Shown: piece after piece, positions 1 to 7,656 of the stretch
How positions within the stretch are numbered: the first letter of the stretch is position 1
How the letters are laid out: every line of letters starts with the position of its first letter
Assembly: GCA_902593795.1 (NCBI GenBank)
Contig: CACJJR010000005.1
Span: forward strand, 35,580 to 99,579
DNA length: 64,000 bases
DNA from: an uncultured Candidatus Actinomarina sp.
GTDB lineage: Bacteria; Actinomycetota; Acidimicrobiia; Actinomarinales; Actinomarinaceae
Direction: 5' to 3'
The notes under the pieces: generated by a model
Databases searched by the model: none
Seen by the model: the letters and a program-made list of their open reading frames with translations, nothing else
What the model was told of the DNA's origin: nothing
Program-made: the position numbers and the translations under genes

Positions 1-657
1 AAAATTATGTTCACACATAATGAATCTCTGGAAACCCATGCATCTTATTTCAATATAGATAAAGAAAAGTTAATTGTTGGTAAGCCAATCAGCACTTTTG
101 ACAATGAACTTTTCCAATTGACTTTATCTTATGATTATTCTTCAAAGCCATTAATTTTTGGATATTTTGGAATTCTAACCAAGGGAGTCAGAAGTTCTGA
201 AAATGTATTAAATTATCTGGAAGGTTTGGATAACTTAAAGTTTAAGTGGTTTACAAATCCTGATTCAAAAATTGAAATAAGCAAGCATATAGATGATAAA
301 GAAAATCATGAATTTTTAAATATGGTTTCAAGAAATGATGCTCTCAAAATTATGTCTGACTCAATTCATTGTCTTTTGTCTATAGGAAATAAAAACCCTT
401 CTCAATTACCAAGTAAGGTTATTGAATATATATCAACCGGTAAACCTGTAATTCATTTTGCAGAAATAGAAAATGATCCAGTAATTGAAATTTCAAAAAA
501 GTATTCTAATTTGATAGTTATTTCTAAAAGCTCAGATAAAGACCAATTTATTGAGAAACTTAATAATTTAACTAAAAATATTGATAAATTCTCAAGTGAG
601 GAATTCCTTGAGGAATACTCTCCGAAAACATTAGTAAATCAACTAGATTTTATCTAG
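1..657 (+). CDS. Glycosyltransferase, C-terminal part (cut by window edge)
   Basis: The reading frame is open to base 1, so the gene begins upstream and only the C-terminal ~218 residues are present. The motif LPSKVIEYISTGKPVIHF (about residues 134-151 counted from the ATG at 7) is the nucleotide-sugar binding signature of GT-B glycosyltransferases, where PSK..EY..TGKPV is typical of GT4-like enzymes. It probably adds a sugar to a surface polysaccharide, fitting the neighbouring glycosyltransferase and the ManNAc/ManNAcA genes. Donor and acceptor cannot be told. The 3' end overlaps the convergent downstream glycosyltransferase by 15 bases. Confidence 0.8.
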   Translation, partial: KIMFTHNESLETHASYFNIDKEKLIVGKPISTFDNELFQLTLSYDYSSKPLIFGYFGILTKGVRSSENVLNYLEGLDNLKFKWFTNPDSKIEISKHIDDKENHEFLNMVSRNDALKIMSDSIHCLLSIGNKNPSQLPSKVIEYISTGKPVIHFAEIENDPVIEISKKYSNLIVISKSSDKDQFIEKLNNLTKNIDKFSSEEFLEEYSPKTLVNQLDFI

Positions 658-1608
658 AACTTGTTTCCAGTTTTCCGTATAAGAGTTTGCTAATAAGTAA
701 TCGTTCTCCGAAATACCTGCTTCATTAATTTTATTTAGTGCATCATCGATATTTTTATAATGGTATAGATAGACATTATTTGTTAAAAAATTCTGAGAGT
801 AAGGTTTAATTGGAGCTACAACTTTTAATCCAAGTTCTTGAGCCTCATAAAGTGGAAGCCCGACTGTTTCAAATTCACTTGCATGAAAATATATTTCATT
901 AAGAGACATGACGCTTAATGTTTGCTCATGTGTCTCTGTAAATACACAATTAAATTCATTTAATTTAGTTGGAGGATTGATAATTGTTACTTTTTGATTA
1001 TTTGGTAACGAGGTTAAAACATCTAGCATAAATTTAAAATTTTTATTTGGTATATTGCTACCAAAACATACGATGTTGTTATTTTTTTGTATAGCTTTTA
1101 CTTTTGTTTGTTTGATTTCACCTATTTGTAGAATCTTCTTTTTATATTTATCGTTGATTAATCCTCTTGTATGGCTTAACTGAACAACTATGTGTTCAGC
1201 CTTCTCAAAGCTTCTGTTAATAAAAAAAAGTAATAATCTATTTTTTAAATTTCTTGAAATAAAGGGAAGTATATTTTGTATAAAAATAAATGATTTCACT
1301 TGAGTATCAAATCCAAAATTTCCGAAATGAATAATTGCACTACTGCTATTAATTTCCTCCATTAACTTTTTTCCGATCAAGAAATTTAAATAAGGATGAA
1401 GATATCTTTTTTTTGTAAGTTGTATAAATTTTACGTTACCGTTTTCATAACTTTGATTTTTTAAATCTCCGAAAAATTCATTTTCAGAATATAAAACAAT
1501 AATATCTTCATTTAAAGTTGAGAAATACTCAAATGCTTCAACAAATAGCTTAACTCCACCTAAAGATTTAACTCCACATGCATTTAATACAATCTTTTTT
1601 TTCACCAA
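643..1608 (-). CDS. Glycosyltransferase family 4-like protein
   Basis: A 321-residue protein. The N-terminus has a glycine-rich turn (VKSLGGVKLFVEAF) as in the acceptor domain of GT-B enzymes. The C-terminal third has FHASEFETVGLPLYEAQELGLKVVA written here as the shorter pieces SEFETVGLPLYEAQ and ELGLKVVAP, the E-x7-E donor-binding signature of family GT4. No signal peptide or membrane segment is evident, so it should act at the cytoplasmic face. It is convergent with the preceding glycosyltransferase and divergent from the epimerase gene. Sugar specificity is unknown. The family assignment is by motif and is good; the polysaccharide role is inference from neighbours. Confidence 0.75.
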   Translation of the reverse strand: MVKKKIVLNACGVKSLGGVKLFVEAFEYFSTLNEDIIVLYSENEFFGDLKNQSYENGNVKFIQLTKKRYLHPYLNFLIGKKLMEEINSSSAIIHFGNFGFDTQVKSFIFIQNILPFISRNLKNRLLLFFINRSFEKAEHIVVQLSHTRGLINDKYKKKILQIGEIKQTKVKAIQKNNNIVCFGSNIPNKNFKFMLDVLTSLPNNQKVTIINPPTKLNEFNCVFTETHEQTLSVMSLNEIYFHASEFETVGLPLYEAQELGLKVVAPIKPYSQNFLTNNVYLYHYKNIDDALNKINEAGISENDYLLANSYTENWKQVLDKI

Positions 1609-1660
1609 TTCAATGATAGTTGTACATTAATAACTATTTAATCACTAAAATCATAAAGTA

Positions 1661-2740
1661 GTGATTAAAGAATATGACATTGCTCTTGTAGTTGGAACAA
1701 GGCCAAATTTTGTAAAGGCCGCACCGCTTTTAAAAAAGTTAGAGAATAAAAATAAAAAAGTTTTATTTATTCATACGGGTCAACATTTTGATAAAACTAT
1801 GTCTAACAACATCTTTATAGACTTAAACATGAGAGATGCAGACTTGAACTTGAATGCTCCCACTGATTCCCAAAGTAATCAGTTTCAATTCATCGTTAAA
1901 GAATTAATAAATATTTTTAATAATAATAAAATTGAGAAAATTGGTGTCTTTGGAGATGTAACTTCTACACTTGCTGCGTCAATAGCTGCAAAAGAGTCTA
2001 ATATTTACCTTTTTCATGTTGAATCAGGCTTGAGGTCAAAGAATCTTACAATGCCTGAAGAGCGAAACAGAATAATGGTTGACGCAATTAGTGACTTACT
2101 TTTAGTTCCATCCGAGGATGCCTTAGATAATCTACTAGATGAAAGAGTTCCTGAACATAAAATTCATAATGTTGGGAATATAATGATTGATACTTTATCT
2201 GAAAACAAGTCAAAAATTATTGATAATTTATCAAATCTAAAATCAGATTTAAAAATTATCAAACCGTATTTTGTAATGACTCTCCACAGGCCTTCAAATC
2301 TGTCAGATACTATATTAAATAATATTTTTGAAGCGGTAGAAAAATTTACCAAAGATTATCAAATTATCCTCCCAGCTCATCCCAGGCTAAAAAATTTTAT
2401 TAACGAAAAAAATATATCCCATTCCAGTATCAATCTTATTGATCCTTTGTCATATATTGACTTCATGTCTCTTGTTTACGGAAGCAAGCTAGTCCTTACT
2501 GATTCTGGCGGTATACAGGAAGAAACTACTTATTTAGGTATCAGCTGCCTTACTTTAAGAGAAGAGACTGAGAGGCCTATTACAGTCACTGAAGGCACTA
2601 ATAAGGTAATAGGACTCGAGAAGGAAAATATAATTAATGAAATAAATAATGTTTTAGACAGTAAAATTTCATATGAGACAAATATTAAATATTGGGACGG
2701 TGAAACCTCAGATAGAATCTATGAAATTTTATTTGATTAG
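1661..2740 (+). CDS. wecB: UDP-N-acetylglucosamine 2-epimerase (non-hydrolysing)
   Basis: Interconverts UDP-GlcNAc and UDP-ManNAc in the cytosol. The 359 residues match the family length. Family motifs seen in order: GTRPNFVKAAPL near the N-terminus, HTGQHFDKTMS, GDVTST, HVESGLRS, MPEERNRIMVDAISD, TLHRPSNL, LPAHPR, DSGGIQEE and LREETERPIT. These include the conserved Asp, Glu, Arg and His of the active site. The start is GTG at 1661, with the family N-terminus following directly. Only 2 bases separate it from the next gene, a UDP-ManNAc dehydrogenase, so the two form a UDP-ManNAcA supply module. Confidence 0.93.
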   Translation: MIKEYDIALVVGTRPNFVKAAPLLKKLENKNKKVLFIHTGQHFDKTMSNNIFIDLNMRDADLNLNAPTDSQSNQFQFIVKELINIFNNNKIEKIGVFGDVTSTLAASIAAKESNIYLFHVESGLRSKNLTMPEERNRIMVDAISDLLLVPSEDALDNLLDERVPEHKIHNVGNIMIDTLSENKSKIIDNLSNLKSDLKIIKPYFVMTLHRPSNLSDTILNNIFEAVEKFTKDYQIILPAHPRLKNFINEKNISHSSINLIDPLSYIDFMSLVYGSKLVLTDSGGIQEETTYLGISCLTLREETERPITVTEGTNKVIGLEKENIINEINNVLDSKISYETNIKYWDGETSDRIYEILFD

Positions 2741-2742
2741 TT

Positions 2743-4005
2743 ATGAGTAAATTTAAATATGATCTTGCAGTAATAGGATTAGGCTATGTTGGCTTACCAT
2801 TAGCTATTGAGGCAGCTAACAGCAAACTAAAAGTTGTTGGATATGATATTAATGAATCACTAGTAACAAATCTAAATAATTCAACATCCCATGTAGAAGA
2901 TATATCAAATAATCAAGTTAGTAATTCTCTTGAAAAAGATCTAATTTTTACCTCTGATTCGGAAATCCTTGGTGAGAGTGAATATATAGTAATCAGTGTT
3001 CCAACTCCACTTACAGATTATCAACCCGACCTCAGTTTTGTTGAGGCTGCTACAAAAAGTATTGCAGAAAATTTGCAAAAAGGTCATGTAGTCATACTTG
3101 AATCTACAACTTATCCAGGAACTACCTTAGAAATAGTAAAGCCAATACTTGAGAAAAGTTCTAAGCTAACTGCAGGTGAAGACTTTTTGTTAGGATATTC
3201 ACCTGAACGAATTGATCCAGGAAATGAAAAATGGACTTTTAAAAACACTCCTAAAATAGTAAGTGGCATAAATAAAAAATCGCTCGAAAAAATATCAAAA
3301 TTTTATAAATTAATAATAGATGAAGTTGTTGAAGTATCTGGTACAAGAGAAGCTGAAATGGTGAAACTTATCGAAAATACCTATAGGCAAGTTAATATTG
3401 CTATGGTAAATGAACTAGCAATTCTATCAAATATGCTTGATATAGATATTTGGGAAGTAGTTGAAGCTGCTAAAACCAAACCCTTTGGATTCCAATCATT
3501 TAGACCGGGTCCAGGTGTAGGAGGTCACTGCATTCCTATAGATCCAAAATATTTGTCTTTTAAAACAAGACAAATTGGACAACCAGTCAGATTTGTTGAA
3601 CTAGCGCAAGAAATAAATAATTCAATGCCAAACTATGTTGTTGCAAGAATTAGTGAGTTAATGAATAAAAAAGAAATACTTCTAAAGAATTCTAAAATAT
3701 TAATTCTTGGTGTAGCTTATAAAAAAGATATTGGTGACACAAGAGAATCACCAGCATTAGATATTATTGAATCTTTGTTAGAAAAAAGTGTAGATATTTC
3801 TTATTACGATCCACACGTTGATGAATTGACAGTTAATAAAAGAAGTATTGCTAGAGAAGAAAATTTAGAAAATTTATCTAATTTTGACTTAATTTTAATT
3901 CATACACCTCATTCCAAATTTCAAGAAATTAATTTTGATAGCGTAACGTCTTTAATATTTGACTCTACTGGAAGCTTTACAATTTCTAATGCCAATAGAT
4001 TATAA
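2743..4005 (+). CDS. wecC: UDP-N-acetyl-D-mannosaminuronate dehydrogenase
   Basis: NAD-dependent nucleotide-sugar 6-dehydrogenase of 420 residues. The N-terminal Rossmann motif is GLGYVGLPLAIEAA (residues ~12-25), followed by VPTPL, ESTTYPGTT, YSPERIDPGN and the catalytic-cysteine loop GPGVGGHCIPIDP, then a C-terminal Rossmann-like domain with GVAYKKDIGDTRESPALDI. Coupling to the upstream 2-epimerase favours UDP-ManNAc as substrate rather than UDP-Glc, making UDP-ManNAcA for a capsule or teichuronic-type wall polymer. UDP-GlcNAc or UDP-Gal-type substrates are possible alternatives. The 3' end overlaps the PEP carboxylase gene by 17 bases. Confidence 0.88.
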   Translation: MSKFKYDLAVIGLGYVGLPLAIEAANSKLKVVGYDINESLVTNLNNSTSHVEDISNNQVSNSLEKDLIFTSDSEILGESEYIVISVPTPLTDYQPDLSFVEAATKSIAENLQKGHVVILESTTYPGTTLEIVKPILEKSSKLTAGEDFLLGYSPERIDPGNEKWTFKNTPKIVSGINKKSLEKISKFYKLIIDEVVEVSGTREAEMVKLIENTYRQVNIAMVNELAILSNMLDIDIWEVVEAAKTKPFGFQSFRPGPGVGGHCIPIDPKYLSFKTRQIGQPVRFVELAQEINNSMPNYVVARISELMNKKEILLKNSKILILGVAYKKDIGDTRESPALDIIESLLEKSVDISYYDPHVDELTVNKRSIAREENLENLSNFDLILIHTPHSKFQEINFDSVTSLIFDSTGSFTISNANRL

Positions 4006-6451
4006 AAATAGTCCAAAATTTAATACTCTATCAAAAACTATAAATTTACTCGCCAGTGAGCTTGGTAATGTAATAAAAGATCAAGCTGGTGTAAAATATT
4101 TTAGAATAGTAGAAGATATTAGACTCAATTCAAAAAAATACAGACAAACAAACAATAATAAATATTTAGATAGTATTTTTAAAACTTTGAAATCTCTTAA
4201 ACCTAATGAGATATATATTATTGCAAAAGCTTTTACAATATTCTTTTATCTTTCAAATATTGCTGAACAAGTTTTTAGAGAACACACTTTAGATAATTCA
4301 AAAATTTCAATAAAGAAACAATCAGATAAAAATCTTATCTTCATGCCCGTTTTTACTGCACATCCTACCGAAAGCTCCAGGCAATCAACTCTTAAAAAAA
4401 TATATAAAATTGCTGAGATTATAGAAAGCAATAACTCGAGTGATATGAATGAGATTAATTCACTAATTACACAACTTTGGTATACGAGAGAAGTAAGGTC
4501 TACAAAGCCTAATCCGATAGACGAAGTAAAATCTTTGATTTACTATTTAGATATTTTATATAAAGATGTGTATCAAAGCATTATCGATGATGTGGAAATA
4601 TCAAGTAAAGCGAAGAATTTTGACTTAAAATTGGGTTCATGGGTTGGAGCTGATAAAGATGGAAATCCCTATGTTACAACAAAGATTACAAAGCAAGCTC
4701 TAGAAATTTACTCGAATCAAGTTTTAAATATGTACAAAGAGCAAATTGTGCAGTTTTCCGAAGAGTTCAGTATTTCAACTGATTTTGTTGAGAGTCCAAA
4801 AATGCTAACTAAAAAAATTGATAAATATAAAAAGATTTTACCGACAGAATATAAACACTATAAACGAGTTAATTATGATGAACATTTTCGAATTTTCCTA
4901 TCACTGGTATTTCATAGACTAGATAATTTTCAAAAAAATAGTAAGGGTTATGCATATTTTGACGAATTCTTAAATGATATATTATTGTTCCAGAGCAGTG
5001 TTCTTGAAATATTTGGAAAAAAAATTCAATATAACAAATTAGATCAATTTATTGAATTAGTTAAAAAATTTGAGTTTCATGGTGTGTCATTAGATATTAG
5101 ACAAAATGCTTCTGTGGTAAATGCAAAATCAGGCAGGGAGTACAGTGATTTTGAAGCGTTACTAAAAGACATACCAGAATTACAAAAAATTTATGGTGGT
5201 AATGTTTTTAATTCAATTATTCTTTCAATGACTAAATCAGAAACTGATGTACTGAATCTTTTTAAAATTTGTAAAAAATTTATCTCAAAAGAAAATATAC
5301 CATCCATAACTCCTTTAATAGAGGAAATTGAAGATTTGCAGAATGCTAACTTAATATTCCGAAGATTATTTTCTTATAAAGAATACTTAACATTTATTAA
5401 AAGTTTTAAAAATAGTAATCAAGAAATTATGCTTGGATATTCTGATTCAAATAAAGACGGAGGAATTATTTCTTCACAGTGGAATGTTTATAATGCTCAA
5501 ATAAATTTGTTTAAAGAAGGAATTAAGAAAAATATTAATGTTACTTTTTTTCACGGTAGGGGTGGAACCATTAGCAGGGGAGGAGGGCCAACTTACAATT
5601 CAATTATATCCCAACCTAAAGGTACAATATCAAATCAAATTAGATACACTGAGCAAGGAGAAGTAATTTCAGATAAGTACTCAACCTCATATCTTGGTTT
5701 TGAGAATATTAAATTAGGATCAATTGCATTTATTAATGAGTCAGATAGTAAATTAAAAAAAACTATTCCAAATGAAAAATTTTTACAAGAATTATCAGAT
5801 AAATCTATCGAAAAGTATAAATCTTTTATTTCTAATCCAGAATTGATACATTATTTTGAAGTAGGAACTCCTGTTAAATTACTTTCAGTATTAAACATTG
5901 GATCGAGGCCAACTAAGAGATCAAAAAAAGCAAAAAATATACAAAATTATAGAGCAATACCATGGGTTTTTGGATGGGCTCAAACACGCAACACTTTGAC
6001 AGGTTGGTTTGGGGCAGGCACAGCGTTAGACAGTATGATTGGAAAATATGGAATCAATAACGTTAGAAAAATATATAAGAACTCTGATTTCATGCAAAAT
6101 TTAATTAGCAATATAGAAATGACACTCGCAAAATCAGATTTAAAAATAGCAAAACTTTATGTTGATGGCTTACTCAACAAAAGTATGTTAGATATTTATG
6201 ATGAGATTTACAAAGAGTCAAAATTGGCTTTAGTTTCTATTATGAAAATTAAAAATATCAACGAACTGTTAGATGATAATAAAATTTTAAAAAATACACT
6301 TAGAATAAGAAATTCATATTTAGATCCACTTTCGATTATTCAAATAACTCTTATGCAAAAAATGAAAAGTAAAGAACTGGACCCAATAGAAAAAAATTCT
6401 TTGTTATTATCTATAAATGGTTTAGCTGCCGGTCTTAGAAATACTGGCTGA
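3989..6451 (+). CDS. ppc: Phosphoenolpyruvate carboxylase
   Basis: Fixes bicarbonate onto PEP to give oxaloacetate, the main anaplerotic step for the TCA cycle. Motifs in order: FTAHPTESSRQS (catalytic His), GSWVGADKDGNP, GVSLDIRQNA, GYSDSNKDGG, FFHGRGGTISRGGGP, TEQGEVISDKYS, GSRPTKR, IPWVFGWAQTRNTLTGWFGAG, and the C-terminal LAAGLRNTG, which is the conserved terminal tetrapeptide region. The ATG at 3989 gives 820 residues and a 17-base overlap with wecC. A TTG at 3959 would add 10 unconserved residues. It is shorter than the usual 870-960, a plausible sign of streamlining. All catalytic blocks are intact. Confidence 0.95.
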   Translation: MPIDYKNSPKFNTLSKTINLLASELGNVIKDQAGVKYFRIVEDIRLNSKKYRQTNNNKYLDSIFKTLKSLKPNEIYIIAKAFTIFFYLSNIAEQVFREHTLDNSKISIKKQSDKNLIFMPVFTAHPTESSRQSTLKKIYKIAEIIESNNSSDMNEINSLITQLWYTREVRSTKPNPIDEVKSLIYYLDILYKDVYQSIIDDVEISSKAKNFDLKLGSWVGADKDGNPYVTTKITKQALEIYSNQVLNMYKEQIVQFSEEFSISTDFVESPKMLTKKIDKYKKILPTEYKHYKRVNYDEHFRIFLSLVFHRLDNFQKNSKGYAYFDEFLNDILLFQSSVLEIFGKKIQYNKLDQFIELVKKFEFHGVSLDIRQNASVVNAKSGREYSDFEALLKDIPELQKIYGGNVFNSIILSMTKSETDVLNLFKICKKFISKENIPSITPLIEEIEDLQNANLIFRRLFSYKEYLTFIKSFKNSNQEIMLGYSDSNKDGGIISSQWNVYNAQINLFKEGIKKNINVTFFHGRGGTISRGGGPTYNSIISQPKGTISNQIRYTEQGEVISDKYSTSYLGFENIKLGSIAFINESDSKLKKTIPNEKFLQELSDKSIEKYKSFISNPELIHYFEVGTPVKLLSVLNIGSRPTKRSKKAKNIQNYRAIPWVFGWAQTRNTLTGWFGAGTALDSMIGKYGINNVRKIYKNSDFMQNLISNIEMTLAKSDLKIAKLYVDGLLNKSMLDIYDEIYKESKLALVSIMKIKNINELLDDNKILKNTLRIRNSYLDPLSIIQITLMQKMKSKELDPIEKNSLLLSINGLAAGLRNTG

Positions 6452-7567
6452 TAAATCTCTCAATTCGAAATGCATTTCGTCAGGAGATGTCCATGTACCG
6501 CCCCAAGCAAATCCCCAAGAGTTAAAAATTTCAACAACCCTTGGGTGATAACTAGATTTAGTATTTATATCTATAGCTATACCCCAAGCATGCCTAGAAA
6601 TACTGCCGCCAGCATCGAATCGGTTTATACGTCTTGGTGCATAACAACCGCCTGATTTTTTAAAATCTTTTATTGATAATGTATCAGCTAATCCTTCTTG
6701 TAATATTTGGTTCAATGCACCTTCTAGAGGTTCCCACATTAACCTATGACATCTAGTCGTACCAAGAATAGGGACTTTCTTCGCCTGTATATTTTCTTCT
6801 CTCCAAGACGGCTCAGTAGTTATCCAAGTACCGTCTCTTTCTTTTATTTGAAAATCACCAAACATTTCTTTGACTAATGCAGTAGGTAGTACCCAATTTT
6901 TATTTGGGTTACTTTCTCTAAATGTATATTTTACTTTTTCGTATTTGATATTTTTATACAGCTCAACGAAATGATTTTCATTAATTTCTGTATCCCATAT
7001 TATTGCTTGAATATTTCGGTATATTCCTAGTTTATAACCTATATCTTTATTTACCACACCTTCAAACCACCCTAATTCGGAATCCTTTAGGACCATTCCT
7101 ACTGTTATTTCGAGAGGTTCATTATTCATACCAATCAAATTTATCTTGTCATTAATTGAAAGGTTGTATCTTTCAGCAGTCAGGCTGGAAACTACAAGCT
7201 GGTTATTTTTGATTACTTTAGATACTTCATCATTATAAAAATAATCTACGGTCGAAGATTCAATTGTTTTCAAAGAAATGTTATAAAGGTAGTTTTCTAA
7301 TGTAGACAATTTAACATCATTGTTTAAAGTAACAATAGACTCTACGCCGACATTAGCCCGACCTATAAAAGTGACATTTGAGTTTAGTTTATTGACACTA
7401 TCAATAATTTCATTAGTCACACTGTAAAAAAGACTTCCAGATTGAGATATTGTGATTACATCATAATTGTTAATTTTGTTTTCTGAATAGACAGTTGGCG
7501 AATCATGATTAATATCTGATGTGACAAAAATATTTAATAAAGCTGTTGCTAACAATGTAAATAACAT
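6422..7567 (-). CDS. Secreted M15-family (VanY-like) peptidase with an N-terminal extracytoplasmic domain
   Basis: A 381-residue protein whose first ~18 residues (MLFTLLATALLNIFV) look like a signal peptide or anchor. The C-terminal ~110 residues form a peptidase M15 domain. SRHAWGIAIDIN supplies the first zinc ligands (H, D) and DEMHFEL the last His, as in D-Ala-D-Ala carboxypeptidases and L-Ala-D-Glu endopeptidases acting on peptidoglycan. Residues ~30-230 are not recognised with certainty; the stretch around LSINDKINLIGMNNEPLEI resembles the periplasmic core of MacB/FtsX-type permeases, without any permease helices. The gene is convergent with ppc (30-base overlap) and divergent from the MMPL exporter. 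Exact cleavage specificity is unknown. Confidence 0.8.
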   Translation of the reverse strand: MLFTLLATALLNIFVTSDINHDSPTVYSENKINNYDVITISQSGSLFYSVTNEIIDSVNKLNSNVTFIGRANVGVESIVTLNNDVKLSTLENYLYNISLKTIESSTVDYFYNDEVSKVIKNNQLVVSSLTAERYNLSINDKINLIGMNNEPLEITVGMVLKDSELGWFEGVVNKDIGYKLGIYRNIQAIIWDTEINENHFVELYKNIKYEKVKYTFRESNPNKNWVLPTALVKEMFGDFQIKERDGTWITTEPSWREENIQAKKVPILGTTRCHRLMWEPLEGALNQILQEGLADTLSIKDFKKSGGCYAPRRINRFDAGGSISRHAWGIAIDINTKSSYHPRVVEIFNSWGFAWGGTWTSPDEMHFELRDLSASISKTGS

Positions 7568-7656
7568 ACTTTCTTATATTAATTTTTTCAGAAATTTACA
7601 TATATTTAACATCTAAAAATACGTTTATTTTATTTAGAGCGTTAATCTAAATTTCT

